Below, in pieces: positions 51,412 through 59,912 of a stretch of DNA of 64,000 nt. Numbering within the stretch: the stretch's first letter is position 1; the number at the start of each line of letters is the position of its first letter. Position numbers and translations under genes: made by a program. This DNA is from Brevibacterium renqingii. Its GTDB lineage: Bacteria; Actinomycetota; Actinomycetes; Actinomycetales; Brevibacteriaceae. The DNA lies in contig NZ_JADBHF010000001.1 in the NCBI RefSeq assembly GCF_017808105.1, positions 520,614 through 584,613 of the forward strand, given 5' to 3'. The notes beneath the pieces are model-generated. The model was not told where the DNA came from. It searched no databases and was given only the letters and a program-made list of their open reading frames with translations.

Positions 51412-52527
51412 TCAGACGGGCCAGGCATCGGCCCGGATCTGCTTGCGCTGTTCGACGGTGGGCACGCGGACCGTCAGGGCTGAGGGCCTGACCTCCATCT
51501 CCAGGTAGGACGACTGTCCGATCGGATCCCCGTCGAGCTGGACATCGAGTTCCTCCCTGGACTCGATGACAACCTTCTGGCACTTCCGGATGTTCGTGTG
51601 CAGGCCCTTCGACGCCCGTCGCCCCGCGATCGAAGCGAGCACCCCGACCCACTGGCCGAGGTTCTTCGGACTGACAATGAGCACATCGAGCATGCCGTCG
51701 TCGATGACCGCCTGCGGCAGCAGTTGGATCCCGCCCTGCAGCCTGCCGCAGTTCCCGCCGAGCACTGAACGCACCCGAGCCGAGATCCGGTAGTCGTCGT
51801 CGAAGGTCACCTTGACATGGCTCGGTTTGCCGGCGAGCTTCCTCGACCCCGCTTCCACGTAGGCCAGCCACCCCAGGCGGCTTTTGAGCTCATCGTTGGT
51901 GTCGGCCATGACCGCGGCATCGAAACCGAGCCCGGTCATCACGGTGAAGACATGGGAGTCGCCGTCGGCGGCGATCCTCGCCGCTCCCACGTCGATCTCC
52001 CGATTGCGGCCCCAGAGGGCGATCCGCAGCGCCCATTCGGTCTTGTCGAGCACGAGGTCGATGTTGCGAGCGAGCAGATTGCCGGTCCCCAAGGGCACGA
52101 TCCCCATCGGTGTCGAGGACCCCGCCAGCGCCGAGGCGACCGCGCGGATGGTCCCGTCCCCGCCGGCGGCGATGACGACATCGACCCCTTCGTCGAGAGC
52201 GCGGATGGTCGCGCCCTCACCGGAGTCGTCGATGGTGGTCTCGAACACGAGAGGAGGATTCCATCCCTCGAAGCGGCAGATCGCCTCGGCGGTGGACGCG
52301 AGCCGTCGCACGTCGGTCTTCGTCGGATTGACGATGAGGGCGGCGCGATAGCGGGCCGCGTCACTGACCTCGGAGTCCGAGAGATTCGCAGGGTGGACGA
52401 ATCGCCGAACCGAGTTGAGGGTGCGGCGGATGCCGGAACGGCGGCCGAGTAGGAAAGCGGCCACGAGCACGACGAGGGCGCAGACGACGATGCCCCAGGT
52501 CATCAGAGGATCCAACTCGATGGTCAT
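51412..52527 (-). CDS. Diacylglycerol/lipid kinase family protein (DAGK catalytic domain)
   Basis: 371 aa. One N-terminal helix (WGIVVCALVVLVAAFLLGRR), then the lipid-kinase fold: RYRAALIVNPTKTD, VVIAAGGDGTIRAVASAL with the nucleotide GGDGT motif, and GIVPLGTGNLLARN. The C-terminal beta domain contains GGIQLLPQAVIDDGMLDVLI and DVQLDGDPIG. It phosphorylates diacylglycerol or a related lipid at the membrane. ATG 52527 lies 6 nt after TAGATT with no ribosome site, so the mRNA is probably leaderless. Divergent from serS. Confidence 0.87.
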   Translation of the reverse strand: MTIELDPLMTWGIVVCALVVLVAAFLLGRRSGIRRTLNSVRRFVHPANLSDSEVSDAARYRAALIVNPTKTDVRRLASTAEAICRFEGWNPPLVFETTIDDSGEGATIRALDEGVDVVIAAGGDGTIRAVASALAGSSTPMGIVPLGTGNLLARNIDLVLDKTEWALRIALWGRNREIDVGAARIAADGDSHVFTVMTGLGFDAAVMADTNDELKSRLGWLAYVEAGSRKLAGKPSHVKVTFDDDYRISARVRSVLGGNCGRLQGGIQLLPQAVIDDGMLDVLIVSPKNLGQWVGVLASIAGRRASKGLHTNIRKCQKVVIESREELDVQLDGDPIGQSSYLEMEVRPSALTVRVPTVEQRKQIRADAWPV

Positions 52528-52533
52528 GTCCCA

Positions 52534-52655
52534 AATCTACCGTGCCGAACTCGTGTGCGAGCTGAGGGCCGTATCCGTGCACGAGAGGGTGCCGACCCTC
52601 TGTGCGGGCTGAGGGTCGAATGTCGAAAACAGGTCCGGCCCGTTAAGCTGAGAGG
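52534..52655. promoter_or_regulatory. Divergent leaderless promoters of the lipid kinase and serS genes
   Basis: Minus strand: TAGATT (52539-52534) lies 6 nt before ATG 52527. Plus strand: TAAGCT (52644-52649) lies 6 nt before GTG 52656. AGAGGGT-GCCG-ACCCTCT (52584-52601) is a small perfect hairpin between them. Neither gene has a Shine-Dalgarno. Confidence 0.5.
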
Positions 52656-53936
52656 GTGATCGATCTAGCGCTTCTCAGAGACAACCCGGCCCTGTTCAAG
52701 GCATCACAGGAGGCTCGCGGGGAATCCGTCGAGCTCATCGACGAGGTTCTCGCCGCCGATTCTGCGCGCCGTGCGGCCATCACGGCCTACGAGGACGCTC
52801 GGGCAGACCAGAAGTCCTTCTCGTCCCAGATCGCGAAGGCGCCGAAGGAGGACAAGCCTGCACTCATCGCAGAGGGCAAGCAGAAGTCCGAAGCCGTGAA
52901 GTCGCTGTCGGCCGAGTCCGAGGAGGCGAGCTTCGCCTTCGACCAGCTCGTGTCGAAGGTCCCGAACCTCATCATCGACGGCATCCCCGCAGGCGGCGAG
53001 GAGAATTTCGTCACCCTCAAGACCGTCGGCGAGCCCCGCGACTTCGCCCCCGACGGCTTCGAGCCGCTCGACCACCTCGAGATCGGTGAGAAGCTCGGGG
53101 CCATCGACACCGCGCGCGGCACCAAGGTCTCCGGCTCTCGTTTCCACTACCTCACCGGGTTCGGAGCGAAGCTCGAGATGGCGCTGCTCAACCTCGCCCG
53201 CGACGTCGCCGAGGAGGCCGGCTTCAGCCCGACCATCACTCCGACGCTGGTCCGCCCCGAGGTCATGCGCGGAACGGGGTTCCTCGGCGAGCACGCCGAC
53301 GAGGTCTACCGTCTCGAGGCCGACGATCTGTTCCTCGTCGGCACTTCCGAAGTGCCGCTGGCCGGCTACCACATGGACGAGATCATCGACCTCGGCGAGG
53401 GGCCGCTGCGCTATGCGGGCATCTCCTCGTGTTACCGCCGGGAGGCCGGTTCCTACGGCAAGGACACCCGCGGCATCATCCGCGTCCACCAGTTCCAGAA
53501 GGTCGAGATGTTCTCCTACGTCCCGGTCGAGGACGCCGAGGCCGAGCACGAGCGGATGCTGAGCCTGCAGGAGAAGATGCTGGGCCTGTGCGAGCTGCCC
53601 TACCGGGTCATCGACACCGCGGCCGGCGACCTCGGCGACTCGGCCGCCCGCAAGTTCGACTGCGAGGCCTGGGTGCCGACTCAGGGCACCTACCGCGAGC
53701 TGACCTCGACCTCGAACTGCACGACCTTCCAGGCCCGCCGACTCCAGATCCGCGAACGCCACGAGGGAGCGACCCGTCCGGTCGCCACGCTCAACGGAAC
53801 CATGGCCAACACCCGCTGGCTGGTGCCGATCCTCGAGAACCACCAGCAGGCGGACGGCTCGGTCACCGTGCCAGCGGCACTGCAGCCCTACCTCGGCGGC
53901 ATGACCGCACAGGGACCGGAGGGCCCGCGCTACTGA
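52656..53936 (+). CDS. serS: Seryl-tRNA synthetase
   Basis: 426 aa. Charges tRNA-Ser. The N-terminal coiled-coil arm (residues about 25-100) reaches the long variable arm of tRNA-Ser. Class II motifs: [40 protein letters not shown] with [17 protein letters not shown] (motif 2), and [18 protein letters not shown] (motif 3). The GTG start has no ribosome site and is 6 nt after a -10-like TAAGCT, so it is probably leaderless. The only tRNA in this window is also tRNA-Ser, 10 kb away; no link is implied. Confidence 0.97.
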   Translation: MIDLALLRDNPALFKASQEARGESVELIDEVLAADSARRAAITAYEDARADQKSFSSQIAKAPKEDKPALIAEGKQKSEAVKSLSAESEEASFAFDQLVSKVPNLIIDGIPAGGEENFVTLKTVGEPRDFAPDGFEPLDHLEIGEKLGAIDTARGTKVSGSRFHYLTGFGAKLEMALLNLARDVAEEAGFSPTITPTLVRPEVMRGTGFLGEHADEVYRLEADDLFLVGTSEVPLAGYHMDEIIDLGEGPLRYAGISSCYRREAGSYGKDTRGIIRVHQFQKVEMFSYVPVEDAEAEHERMLSLQEKMLGLCELPYRVIDTAAGDLGDSAARKFDCEAWVPTQGTYRELTSTSNCTTFQARRLQIRERHEGATRPVATLNGTMANTRWLVPILENHQQADGSVTVPAALQPYLGGMTAQGPEGPRY

Positions 53937-53986
53937 GCGCAGGCGACACCGAAACCGACATTTCAGAGCTCAAGTTGGGAGACACA

Positions 53987-54835
53987 TTGGCCCCGCACCT
54001 CATCGCACTCGACGTCGACGGCACGATCGTCGGCTACGACGGATCACTGTCGGAGTCGGTGAGGCGAGTGCTCGACCGGCTCGCCGAGGAGGGGCACCAT
54101 CTCGTCATCTCCACCGGCCGCGCCCTGCCGGGTGCGCTCGAGGTCGTGCACGCACTGGGCATCGAACGCGGTTTCGTCGTGTGCTCGAACGGCTCCGTCG
54201 TCGTCCGCCTCGACCCAGAGCTGCCGCTGGGCTGGGAGATGCACCATGTGGTCTCCTTCGACCCGCGGGATGCGCTGGAGAAGATGCGCGAGGCGCTGCC
54301 CACCGCCCTCTTCCTCGTCGAGGACCCCGATCTGCACCGGTGGGCCTCCGCTGAGTTCCCGGCCGGTGAGCTCGCCGAGTCCGACACGCTCGACATCGTC
54401 GACTTCGACGAGCTGCTGACGAAGCGGGCCACCCGCATCGTCATGCGCGAGGTCAACGGGACGGCCGAGGAGTTCGCCGCCGCCGTCGACCGTCTCGGAC
54501 TCCACGAGGTCAGCTACTCGGTGGGCTGGAGCAACTGGCTCGATATCGCCCCCGAGGGGATTTCGAAGGCCAGCGGTCTGGCCCTCGTGGCCACCGAACT
54601 CGGCGTGGACCATGAGCACACCGTCGGCGCCGGTGACGGGCTCAACGACCTCGAGATGATCGAGTGGGTCGCCCACGCGATCGTCATGGGCCAGGCGAAG
54701 GACGAGCTCAAGGCGCTGGCCACTGTGGTCACCGGCCGGATCGAAGACGATGGTCTGGCCACGGCGCTGGTCGACCACTTCGACCTCGACCGCACTCTGC
54801 TCGGCGCCGCGGGCTCGACCGACACCCGTCCCTGA
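53987..54835 (+). CDS. HAD-superfamily hydrolase (Cof-type, IIB)
   Basis: 282 aa. Phosphatase with the four HAD motifs: LIALDVDGTIV (nucleophile Asp), VISTGRA, a Lys in GISKASGLA, and VGAGDGLNDLEMIE. A IIB cap lies between motifs 2 and 3. The substrate is likely a phosphosugar or FMN-like compound but cannot be assigned. TTG at 53987 is chosen because GGGAG lies 5 nt upstream and it gives the usual N-terminus; a TTG at 53975 is possible. It follows serS by 50 bp and is convergent with a second HAD gene. Confidence 0.82.
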   Translation: MAPHLIALDVDGTIVGYDGSLSESVRRVLDRLAEEGHHLVISTGRALPGALEVVHALGIERGFVVCSNGSVVVRLDPELPLGWEMHHVVSFDPRDALEKMREALPTALFLVEDPDLHRWASAEFPAGELAESDTLDIVDFDELLTKRATRIVMREVNGTAEEFAAAVDRLGLHEVSYSVGWSNWLDIAPEGISKASGLALVATELGVDHEHTVGAGDGLNDLEMIEWVAHAIVMGQAKDELKALATVVTGRIEDDGLATALVDHFDLDRTLLGAAGSTDTRP

Positions 54836-54868
54836 GCTGCTGCCTGTGCCCTCAGGCAGTTCGAGAGG

Positions 54869-55714
54869 TCAGCGGCGCGCCCGAGCATCGAGGACCGCGT
54901 CGAGGTAGCGCGCGACCCCGTCCTCGTCGACCTCCTCGGTGACGGCCGCGGCGATCTCCTTGACCGAACCCAGGGCGTTTCCCATGGCGACCCCGTGCCC
55001 GGCCCAGGACAGCATCTCGATGTCATTGGGCATGTCCCCGAACGCCATCACCTGCGAGCGGGCCACGCCGAGGTGGTCGCACAGCTCCGACAGTGTCTTG
55101 GCTTTCGTGATCCCCGCCGGGGCGAGTTCGACGAGGCCGTTGTCAGGTTCGGAGAACGACGCATGGCAGGTGCCTTCGACGAGAGGGTCGAGGAGATCGT
55201 GCATCGCCTGCGAATCGCTCGTATCCAGTCGCACGAGCACCTTGACGACCTGCTGGCCGTGCAGTTCGGAGACATCGTCGATGACGCGAGCCTCGCGCGA
55301 GCGGCGGGTGACGAACTCCCGGTCGATGAATCCGCCGGTGAGCGTCTCGTAGGCGAACCGCGCCTCCGGATGCTCGGCCATGATCGCCGCAGTGATCTCG
55401 GCCAGAGTGTCCGAGTCGATGCTGTGGGCGTCGACGACGGTGTCCGAGGCGATGTCGTAGACGACGGCGCCGTTGAGGCAGACGACACGGCCGAGATCGG
55501 GGATCTGCTCGGCGATCGGGGCCAGCCAGCGGATCGGGCGGCCGGTGACGAGAACGAAGGGGATGCCAGCATCCTGGCAGCGATGGATCGCATCGATCGT
55601 CGTCGTCGAGATCGGTTTCCAGTCGAGCAGCAGTGTGCCGTCGATGTCACTGGCCACGAGGCCGAGTGAGAAGTCGTCAGGAGGCAGGCAGTCCGCAGAG
55701 ATGGGAGGAGTCAT
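54869..55714 (-). CDS. HAD-superfamily hydrolase (Cof-type, IIB), second copy
   Basis: 281 aa. Motifs LVASDIDGTLLLD, FVLVTGRP, GITKAKTLSEL and MAFGDMPNDIEMLSWAG mark a Cof-type phosphatase. It is a distant relative of the convergent HAD gene, sharing the fold but little sequence beyond the motifs. ATG overlaps the stop of the preceding gene (ATGA), and GGAG lies 5 nt before it. Last gene of the operon qor-like/bpa/unknown/HAD. Substrate unknown. Confidence 0.85.
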   Translation of the reverse strand: MTPPISADCLPPDDFSLGLVASDIDGTLLLDWKPISTTTIDAIHRCQDAGIPFVLVTGRPIRWLAPIAEQIPDLGRVVCLNGAVVYDIASDTVVDAHSIDSDTLAEITAAIMAEHPEARFAYETLTGGFIDREFVTRRSREARVIDDVSELHGQQVVKVLVRLDTSDSQAMHDLLDPLVEGTCHASFSEPDNGLVELAPAGITKAKTLSELCDHLGVARSQVMAFGDMPNDIEMLSWAGHGVAMGNALGSVKEIAAAVTEEVDEDGVARYLDAVLDARARR

Positions 55715-56316
55715 GGTTGCTCCAGCCTAGCGAGATTCTCCTGCGCCCGCTCCAGCAGCTCCTCGGCGTCGGTGATGAAGCGTTCGGTCGCCCGCGCGCT
55801 CGAGCCGATCGGTCTGCCGGCCGGAGCCTCGGCGCGGGCCATCGAAGCGGCGAGGACCGCCTCGGCGACCTTCGATGATGCCTTCGTCAGCAGCTCAGGT
55901 GCGTCGCCGACGGCCCGGCGTGTGTACCCGGGCACGATCTGCCCCGTGACGGGATGCCGACGATGCAGCTGTGCGGTGATGTCGTCGACGACGGTGGCGA
56001 GTGAGTTGAGCCGGTGTGTGCCGTCGACGATGATGTCGATCGGGTCCTGCGCCGCGCCCTCGTTCGCCGAGGCGGGACCCGGGCCTCCGTCCGGAGTCGA
56101 GCCCGCGCCGTCACCGGCGGCCGCGACGCCGGCGGCACGGGACTCGTGGAGGGCCACGGCCGTGGTGTAGTAACGGTCGACGGCGCGGAGGAAACGGTCG
56201 CGGTTGTGCCGCCACAGGCCGGTGCCGAAGCGCTGGTCATCGTTGCCCGCAGCGTCGCCGCCGCGGTCCCTGGCGCGGCCGGCCTTCCTGCGCAGGCCCG
56301 CGAAGAAGCGCTTCAC
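55711..56316 (-). CDS. Conserved-looking protein of unknown function in the bpa operon
   Basis: 201 aa. Lys/Arg-rich start (MKRFFAGLRRKAGRARD), then two helical stretches (residues about 30-60, FLRAVDRYYTTAVALHESRA, and 90-200, DIIVDGTHRLNSLATVVDDI) divided by a Gly/Ala-rich linker. No membrane helix or catalytic motif is visible; I do not recognise the family. GTG 56316 overlaps the bpa stop (GTGA), and its own stop overlaps the HAD start. The tight coupling suggests a role related to bpa, but this is inference. Confidence 0.75.
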   Translation of the reverse strand: MKRFFAGLRRKAGRARDRGGDAAGNDDQRFGTGLWRHNRDRFLRAVDRYYTTAVALHESRAAGVAAAGDGAGSTPDGGPGPASANEGAAQDPIDIIVDGTHRLNSLATVVDDITAQLHRRHPVTGQIVPGYTRRAVGDAPELLTKASSKVAEAVLAASMARAEAPAGRPIGSSARATERFITDAEELLERAQENLARLEQP

Positions 56317-56837
56317 AGATAGTTGCCGGTGCCGCGGTCGTTCCGCTCCGCGGCCGATTTCTCGGCCGCTTCGCCCTTCGCGCCGGGCGGCGTCATGCCG
56401 GGGACGACCGCTCCCGGCGGCAGCTGGCCGCGGGCGGCGAGCTGCTGTGCCATCGCCTGCTGGGCCGCGATGGCGGTCTGTACGCCGTGGAAGAGGCCCT
56501 CGAGCCAGCCGACGAGCTGGGCCTGCGCGATGCGCAGCTCGGAGGTCGTCGGCGGGCCGTCCTGGGAGTCGAACGGGAGGTCGAGGCGTTCGAGCTCGGC
56601 GATGAGGTCCTTCGACAGGCCCTCTTCGAGCTCCTCGATGGAGCGGCGGTGGATCTCCGCGAGTCGCTCACGCCCCTTCTCGTCGAGTTCCGTGCTGCGG
56701 ACCTCTTCGAGCAGCTGCTTGACCATGGTGCCCACGCGCATCACCTTCGCCGGTGATGAGACGTCTGCCTCCCGCCCCTCGGTCTGGGCCGGATCGTCTT
56801 CGCCGAGGTTCTCATCCCGTTCGGGGGTCCCGGTCAT
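56313..56837 (-). CDS. bpa: Bacterial proteasome activator Bpa/PafE
   Basis: 174 aa. Forms ATP-independent dodecameric rings that open the 20S proteasome for unfolded proteins. The helical core is plain: VMRVGTMVKQLLEEVRSTEL, RLAEIHRRSIEELEEGL, and ELRIAQAQLVGWLEGLFHGV (the four-helix bundle). The C-terminus ends GTGNYL, close to the GQYL motif that docks into proteasome pockets in Mycobacterium (Asn for Gln here). The N-terminus is acidic and disordered. ATG overlaps the quinone-oxidoreductase stop. Proteasome genes are not in this window. Confidence 0.92.
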   Translation of the reverse strand: MTGTPERDENLGEDDPAQTEGREADVSSPAKVMRVGTMVKQLLEEVRSTELDEKGRERLAEIHRRSIEELEEGLSKDLIAELERLDLPFDSQDGPPTTSELRIAQAQLVGWLEGLFHGVQTAIAAQQAMAQQLAARGQLPPGAVVPGMTPPGAKGEAAEKSAAERNDRGTGNYL

Positions 56838-57844
56838 GCTTGCTCACCTTCTGCATCGGCGACGAGGAGGATCTTGCCGATGTTCGCTCCGTCCTCCAGC
56901 GCCTGATGTGCGCGGGACGCATCGGCCAGCGGCATGGTCTCGTGGATGATGGGGCGGATGTCGCCTGAGACCACGGCCGGCCACAGATGCTGGGCCACCT
57001 CGGCGACGATGGCGATCTTCTGCTCCTTCGGCCGGGCGCGCAGGGTCGTGGCGGACACCGATTTGCGCGGCTGCATGAGCCAGCCGAGGTTGATCTCCGT
57101 CTTCGTTCCGCCCTGCATGCCGATGATGACGAGTCGACCGTCGGCGGCCAGCGCCTTGATATTGCGTTCGAGGTACTTCGCACCGATGATGTCGAGGATG
57201 ACATCGGCGCCGGTCGAACCGTCCTCGTGGACGCAGATCTCATGGGCGCGGGCGACGAAGTCCTCTTCGCGGTAGTTGATGACGGCGTCGGCGCCGAGCT
57301 CGCGGCAGAACTCGGCCTTCCTCTCGGATCCGACGGTGACGGCGATCTTCACGCCGAGGTGGCGCGCGATCTGGATCGCGGCCGTGCCGATTCCCGAACC
57401 TCCGCCGTGGACGAGCAGCCATTCGCCTGCTGTGACTCGTCCGCGGCCGACGATGTTCGACCACACGGTGGCGAGCACTTCGGGCAGGGCGGCCGCCTTC
57501 GTGAGGTCGAAGTCATCGGGGACGGGAAGGAGCTGACCCGCGGGAACGGGGACCGCCTCGGCGTAGCCTCCGCCCGACAGCAGGGCCGCGACTCGGTCGC
57601 CGACCGCCCAGCCGGTCACGGCTGAGCCGAGCTTCTCGATCGTGCCGGAGACCTCGAGGCCGGGGATTGTGGTCGCGCCGGGCGGGGGATCGTAGAAGCC
57701 CCTGCGCTGCAGCAGATCGGCCCGGTTGACGCCCGCGGCGTGGACCCGGACGAGCACCTCGTCGGCGGAGATGTCGGGGGTCGGCTCATCGGTGACCTGG
57801 AGAACCTCGGGGTCACCTGGGGAGGAGATCGTGATTGCTCGCAT
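56834..57844 (-). CDS. NADPH:quinone oxidoreductase (zinc-free MDR family, PIG3/QorB-like)
   Basis: 336 aa. Medium-chain reductase fold with a GroES-like N-terminal half (VNRADLLQRRGFYDPPPG, IPGLEVSGTIEKLG) and a Rossmann half (LLVHGGGSGIGTAAIQIARH, the NADPH loop with GGGSGIG). No structural or catalytic zinc cysteines are present. It reduces quinones or similar electrophiles. ATG 57844 lies 6 nt after TAGAGT; the GGAGG there is only 1 nt from the ATG and too near to serve, so a leaderless start is likely. First gene of an operon with overlapping bpa, unknown and HAD genes. Confidence 0.87.
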   Translation of the reverse strand: MRAITISSPGDPEVLQVTDEPTPDISADEVLVRVHAAGVNRADLLQRRGFYDPPPGATTIPGLEVSGTIEKLGSAVTGWAVGDRVAALLSGGGYAEAVPVPAGQLLPVPDDFDLTKAAALPEVLATVWSNIVGRGRVTAGEWLLVHGGGSGIGTAAIQIARHLGVKIAVTVGSERKAEFCRELGADAVINYREEDFVARAHEICVHEDGSTGADVILDIIGAKYLERNIKALAADGRLVIIGMQGGTKTEINLGWLMQPRKSVSATTLRARPKEQKIAIVAEVAQHLWPAVVSGDIRPIIHETMPLADASRAHQALEDGANIGKILLVADAEGEQA

Positions 57845-57906
57845 GCCTCCACTCTAGTGGCTGACGGTGCCACGGGGCAGGGGCGTTCAGCGGCGGGGAC
57901 AAGCGT

Positions 57907-59625
57907 TCACTTCTGCTGCTCTGCGAGCTCTGCGTCCGCTCTGTCGGACTCCGGCGGCTCCTTCGCCGCGCGACGCATCGCCGCGATCCCTTCGATCGAG
58001 ACGAGGATGCTCGACCCGATGATGACGATGTCGATGGCCAGAAGCAGCCAGTCCGGGCCGGCCGGGTCGGCGAACGAGACGAGCTGTTCGATCGCAGCCC
58101 AGAACGAGAGGACGAAGACGAAAGCCAGGGGGATCAGAGCGGGCCAGGGGTTCCGACGCTTGCGGATGAGGATCACGGCGATGACGATCAGCGTGAGTGC
58201 GGCCAGCAGCTGGTTCGTGGTGCCGAACAGCGGCCAGATGCGCATACCGCCCTCTCCGCTCATTCCCTGTGAGAACGTCAGACCGCCGCCGAGGACCAGC
58301 ACCACGACAGTGGCAGGCACCTTCGACAGCCGGATGTTCATGTTTCCGCCGATCTCCTGGACGACATAACGCATGAGCCGGACGACCGTATCGAGCGTGG
58401 TCGCGGCGAACAGCACCGCCATCGTCGCCAAGACGGTTGCGCTCAGCCCTGCGGGCAATCCGATCCCGGTCTCCAGCAGCATGCCGCCTCCTTCGACGAA
58501 CGACTGGACACCGGCATCGCCGAACTTGCTGTAGACCTCTTCCCACTCGGAGACTGTGCGGTAGCCGCCCGCGATCGCGAGGATGGACCCCAGCGCCAAC
58601 ATTCCCTCTCCGACGGCACCGAAATATCCGACGAATCGTGCATCGGTCTCCGAGTTGAGCTGTTTGGCGGTGGTTCCGGATGCGATGACACCGTGGAAGC
58701 CCGAGATGGCACCGCAGGCGATCGTGACGAAGAGGAGGGGGAGGATGCTCGGCGTGCCCGCGGGCAGATCGGTGTTGATGGCAGGAGCGACCAGCTCGTG
58801 TCCGCTGCCGAAGAACGCAGAGGTGATGACAGCGCCGTAGAGGAGGATGAGGGCGATGAAGAGCTGGACGCCGTTGATGTAGTCGCGGGGCTGCAGCAGC
58901 ACCCAGACGGGCAGTACGGAAGCGATTCCGCAGTAGACGAGCAGGACGATGATCCACAGGGCCGTAGGTTCGAGCCCGAGGAACGAGTCCGGCATCGACA
59001 CCGGGAACCGGTCGCCGAGGAGGATGAGTGCATAGAGGGCGGCGACTCCGACGATCGTGACGGGAATGAGGGGCCACCGCAGTTTGTAGATCGCCACACC
59101 GACGAGCAAGGCTACGCCGATAGCGCCCCAGGAGGGGATGACCGAGGAAGGCAGCGCTACGAGCAGATCGGTGATGACGACGGAGAACGCGGCGATGACC
59201 ATGAACCCGAGAATGAAGATGACCAGGAGGAAGAGCGCGGCTCCGCGTCTGCCGATGTAGCGAGCCGACAGCGCCGCAATGGTCTGTCCCCTGTTCCTCG
59301 TCGAGGCCCACAGGGAGCCGAGGTCATGCATTCCCGCGAAGAAGATCGTTCCGATGGTGACCCAGAGGAATGCCGGCAGCCACCCCCAGATCATGGCGAT
59401 GGCAGGTCCCACGATGGGAGCGGCTCCTGCCACGGAGGTGAAGTGGTGACCCCAGAGGATGAATCTGTTGGTGGGCACGTAGTCGACGTTGTCGCGCAGT
59501 TCATGCGCCGGCGTCGCGAATCCACCGTCGAGCCGGTAGATCCGTCTGGACAGATACTTCGAGTAGAACAGGTACCCGAATGCGAAGATCGCGGCTCCGA
59601 GCAGGAGAAGCAGTACGGGACTCAT
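57907..59625 (-). CDS. cstA: Carbon starvation protein CstA-family transporter (pyruvate/peptide type)
   Basis: 572 aa, about 16 helices. Starts with LLLLLGAAIFAFGYLFYSKY and the family motif DGGFATPAHELRDNVDYVPT, then GHHFTSVAGAAPIVGPAIA and LGSLWASTRNRGQTIA, all strongly conserved in CstA/BtsT. CstA members import pyruvate or peptides in starved cells; this one is shorter than E. coli CstA (about 700) and nearer BtsT-like forms. AAAGGAATT precedes ATG 59625. It appears to be a single-gene unit. Confidence 0.9.
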   Translation of the reverse strand: MSPVLLLLLGAAIFAFGYLFYSKYLSRRIYRLDGGFATPAHELRDNVDYVPTNRFILWGHHFTSVAGAAPIVGPAIAMIWGWLPAFLWVTIGTIFFAGMHDLGSLWASTRNRGQTIAALSARYIGRRGAALFLLVIFILGFMVIAAFSVVITDLLVALPSSVIPSWGAIGVALLVGVAIYKLRWPLIPVTIVGVAALYALILLGDRFPVSMPDSFLGLEPTALWIIVLLVYCGIASVLPVWVLLQPRDYINGVQLFIALILLYGAVITSAFFGSGHELVAPAINTDLPAGTPSILPLLFVTIACGAISGFHGVIASGTTAKQLNSETDARFVGYFGAVGEGMLALGSILAIAGGYRTVSEWEEVYSKFGDAGVQSFVEGGGMLLETGIGLPAGLSATVLATMAVLFAATTLDTVVRLMRYVVQEIGGNMNIRLSKVPATVVVLVLGGGLTFSQGMSGEGGMRIWPLFGTTNQLLAALTLIVIAVILIRKRRNPWPALIPLAFVFVLSFWAAIEQLVSFADPAGPDWLLLAIDIVIIGSSILVSIEGIAAMRRAAKEPPESDRADAELAEQQK

Positions 59626-59824
59626 CTTTGAATTCCTTTCGGCGACTGGACGAAGTCGTCGTCCTCACCCGGCTGCAGGTGGGTTGTGACCCGGTCAGGA
59701 TCTGTTGTTTCGTTGCATCCTAGCAAGCGTTCTTCTTCCTGGAGCCCCCTGTTCGCCTCCGACAGTGTCCGGATCCCTGTGGCCGGTCACAGTTCCCCTC
59801 CGGTGCTGGTCGGGAATGCAGACA

Positions 59825-59875
59825 GTGGTCGCAATCGGACACCTCCGGCGAGCAGAAGTATCCGATTGCGACCAC
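59825..59875. repeat. Perfect inverted repeat downstream of ilvA
   Basis: GTGGTCGCAATCGGA (59825-59839) and TCCGATTGCGACCAC (59861-59875), 15 bp without mismatch, with a 21-nt centre. The core TGGTCGC-NN-TCGGATAC is shared with the repeat at 11689-11751. It lies after ilvA and may terminate it. The 287-bp gap 59626-59912 otherwise holds only a C/G-rich CCGCC repeat. Confidence 0.85.
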
Positions 59876-59912
59876 CGTTCGGGTCGAGCTCCGCCCCGCC
59901 CCGCCCCGGGTC

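Noticed and set aside
52528..52655. T-box leader before serS
   Set aside because: No T-box sequence, specifier stem or terminator is visible; the gene appears leaderless.
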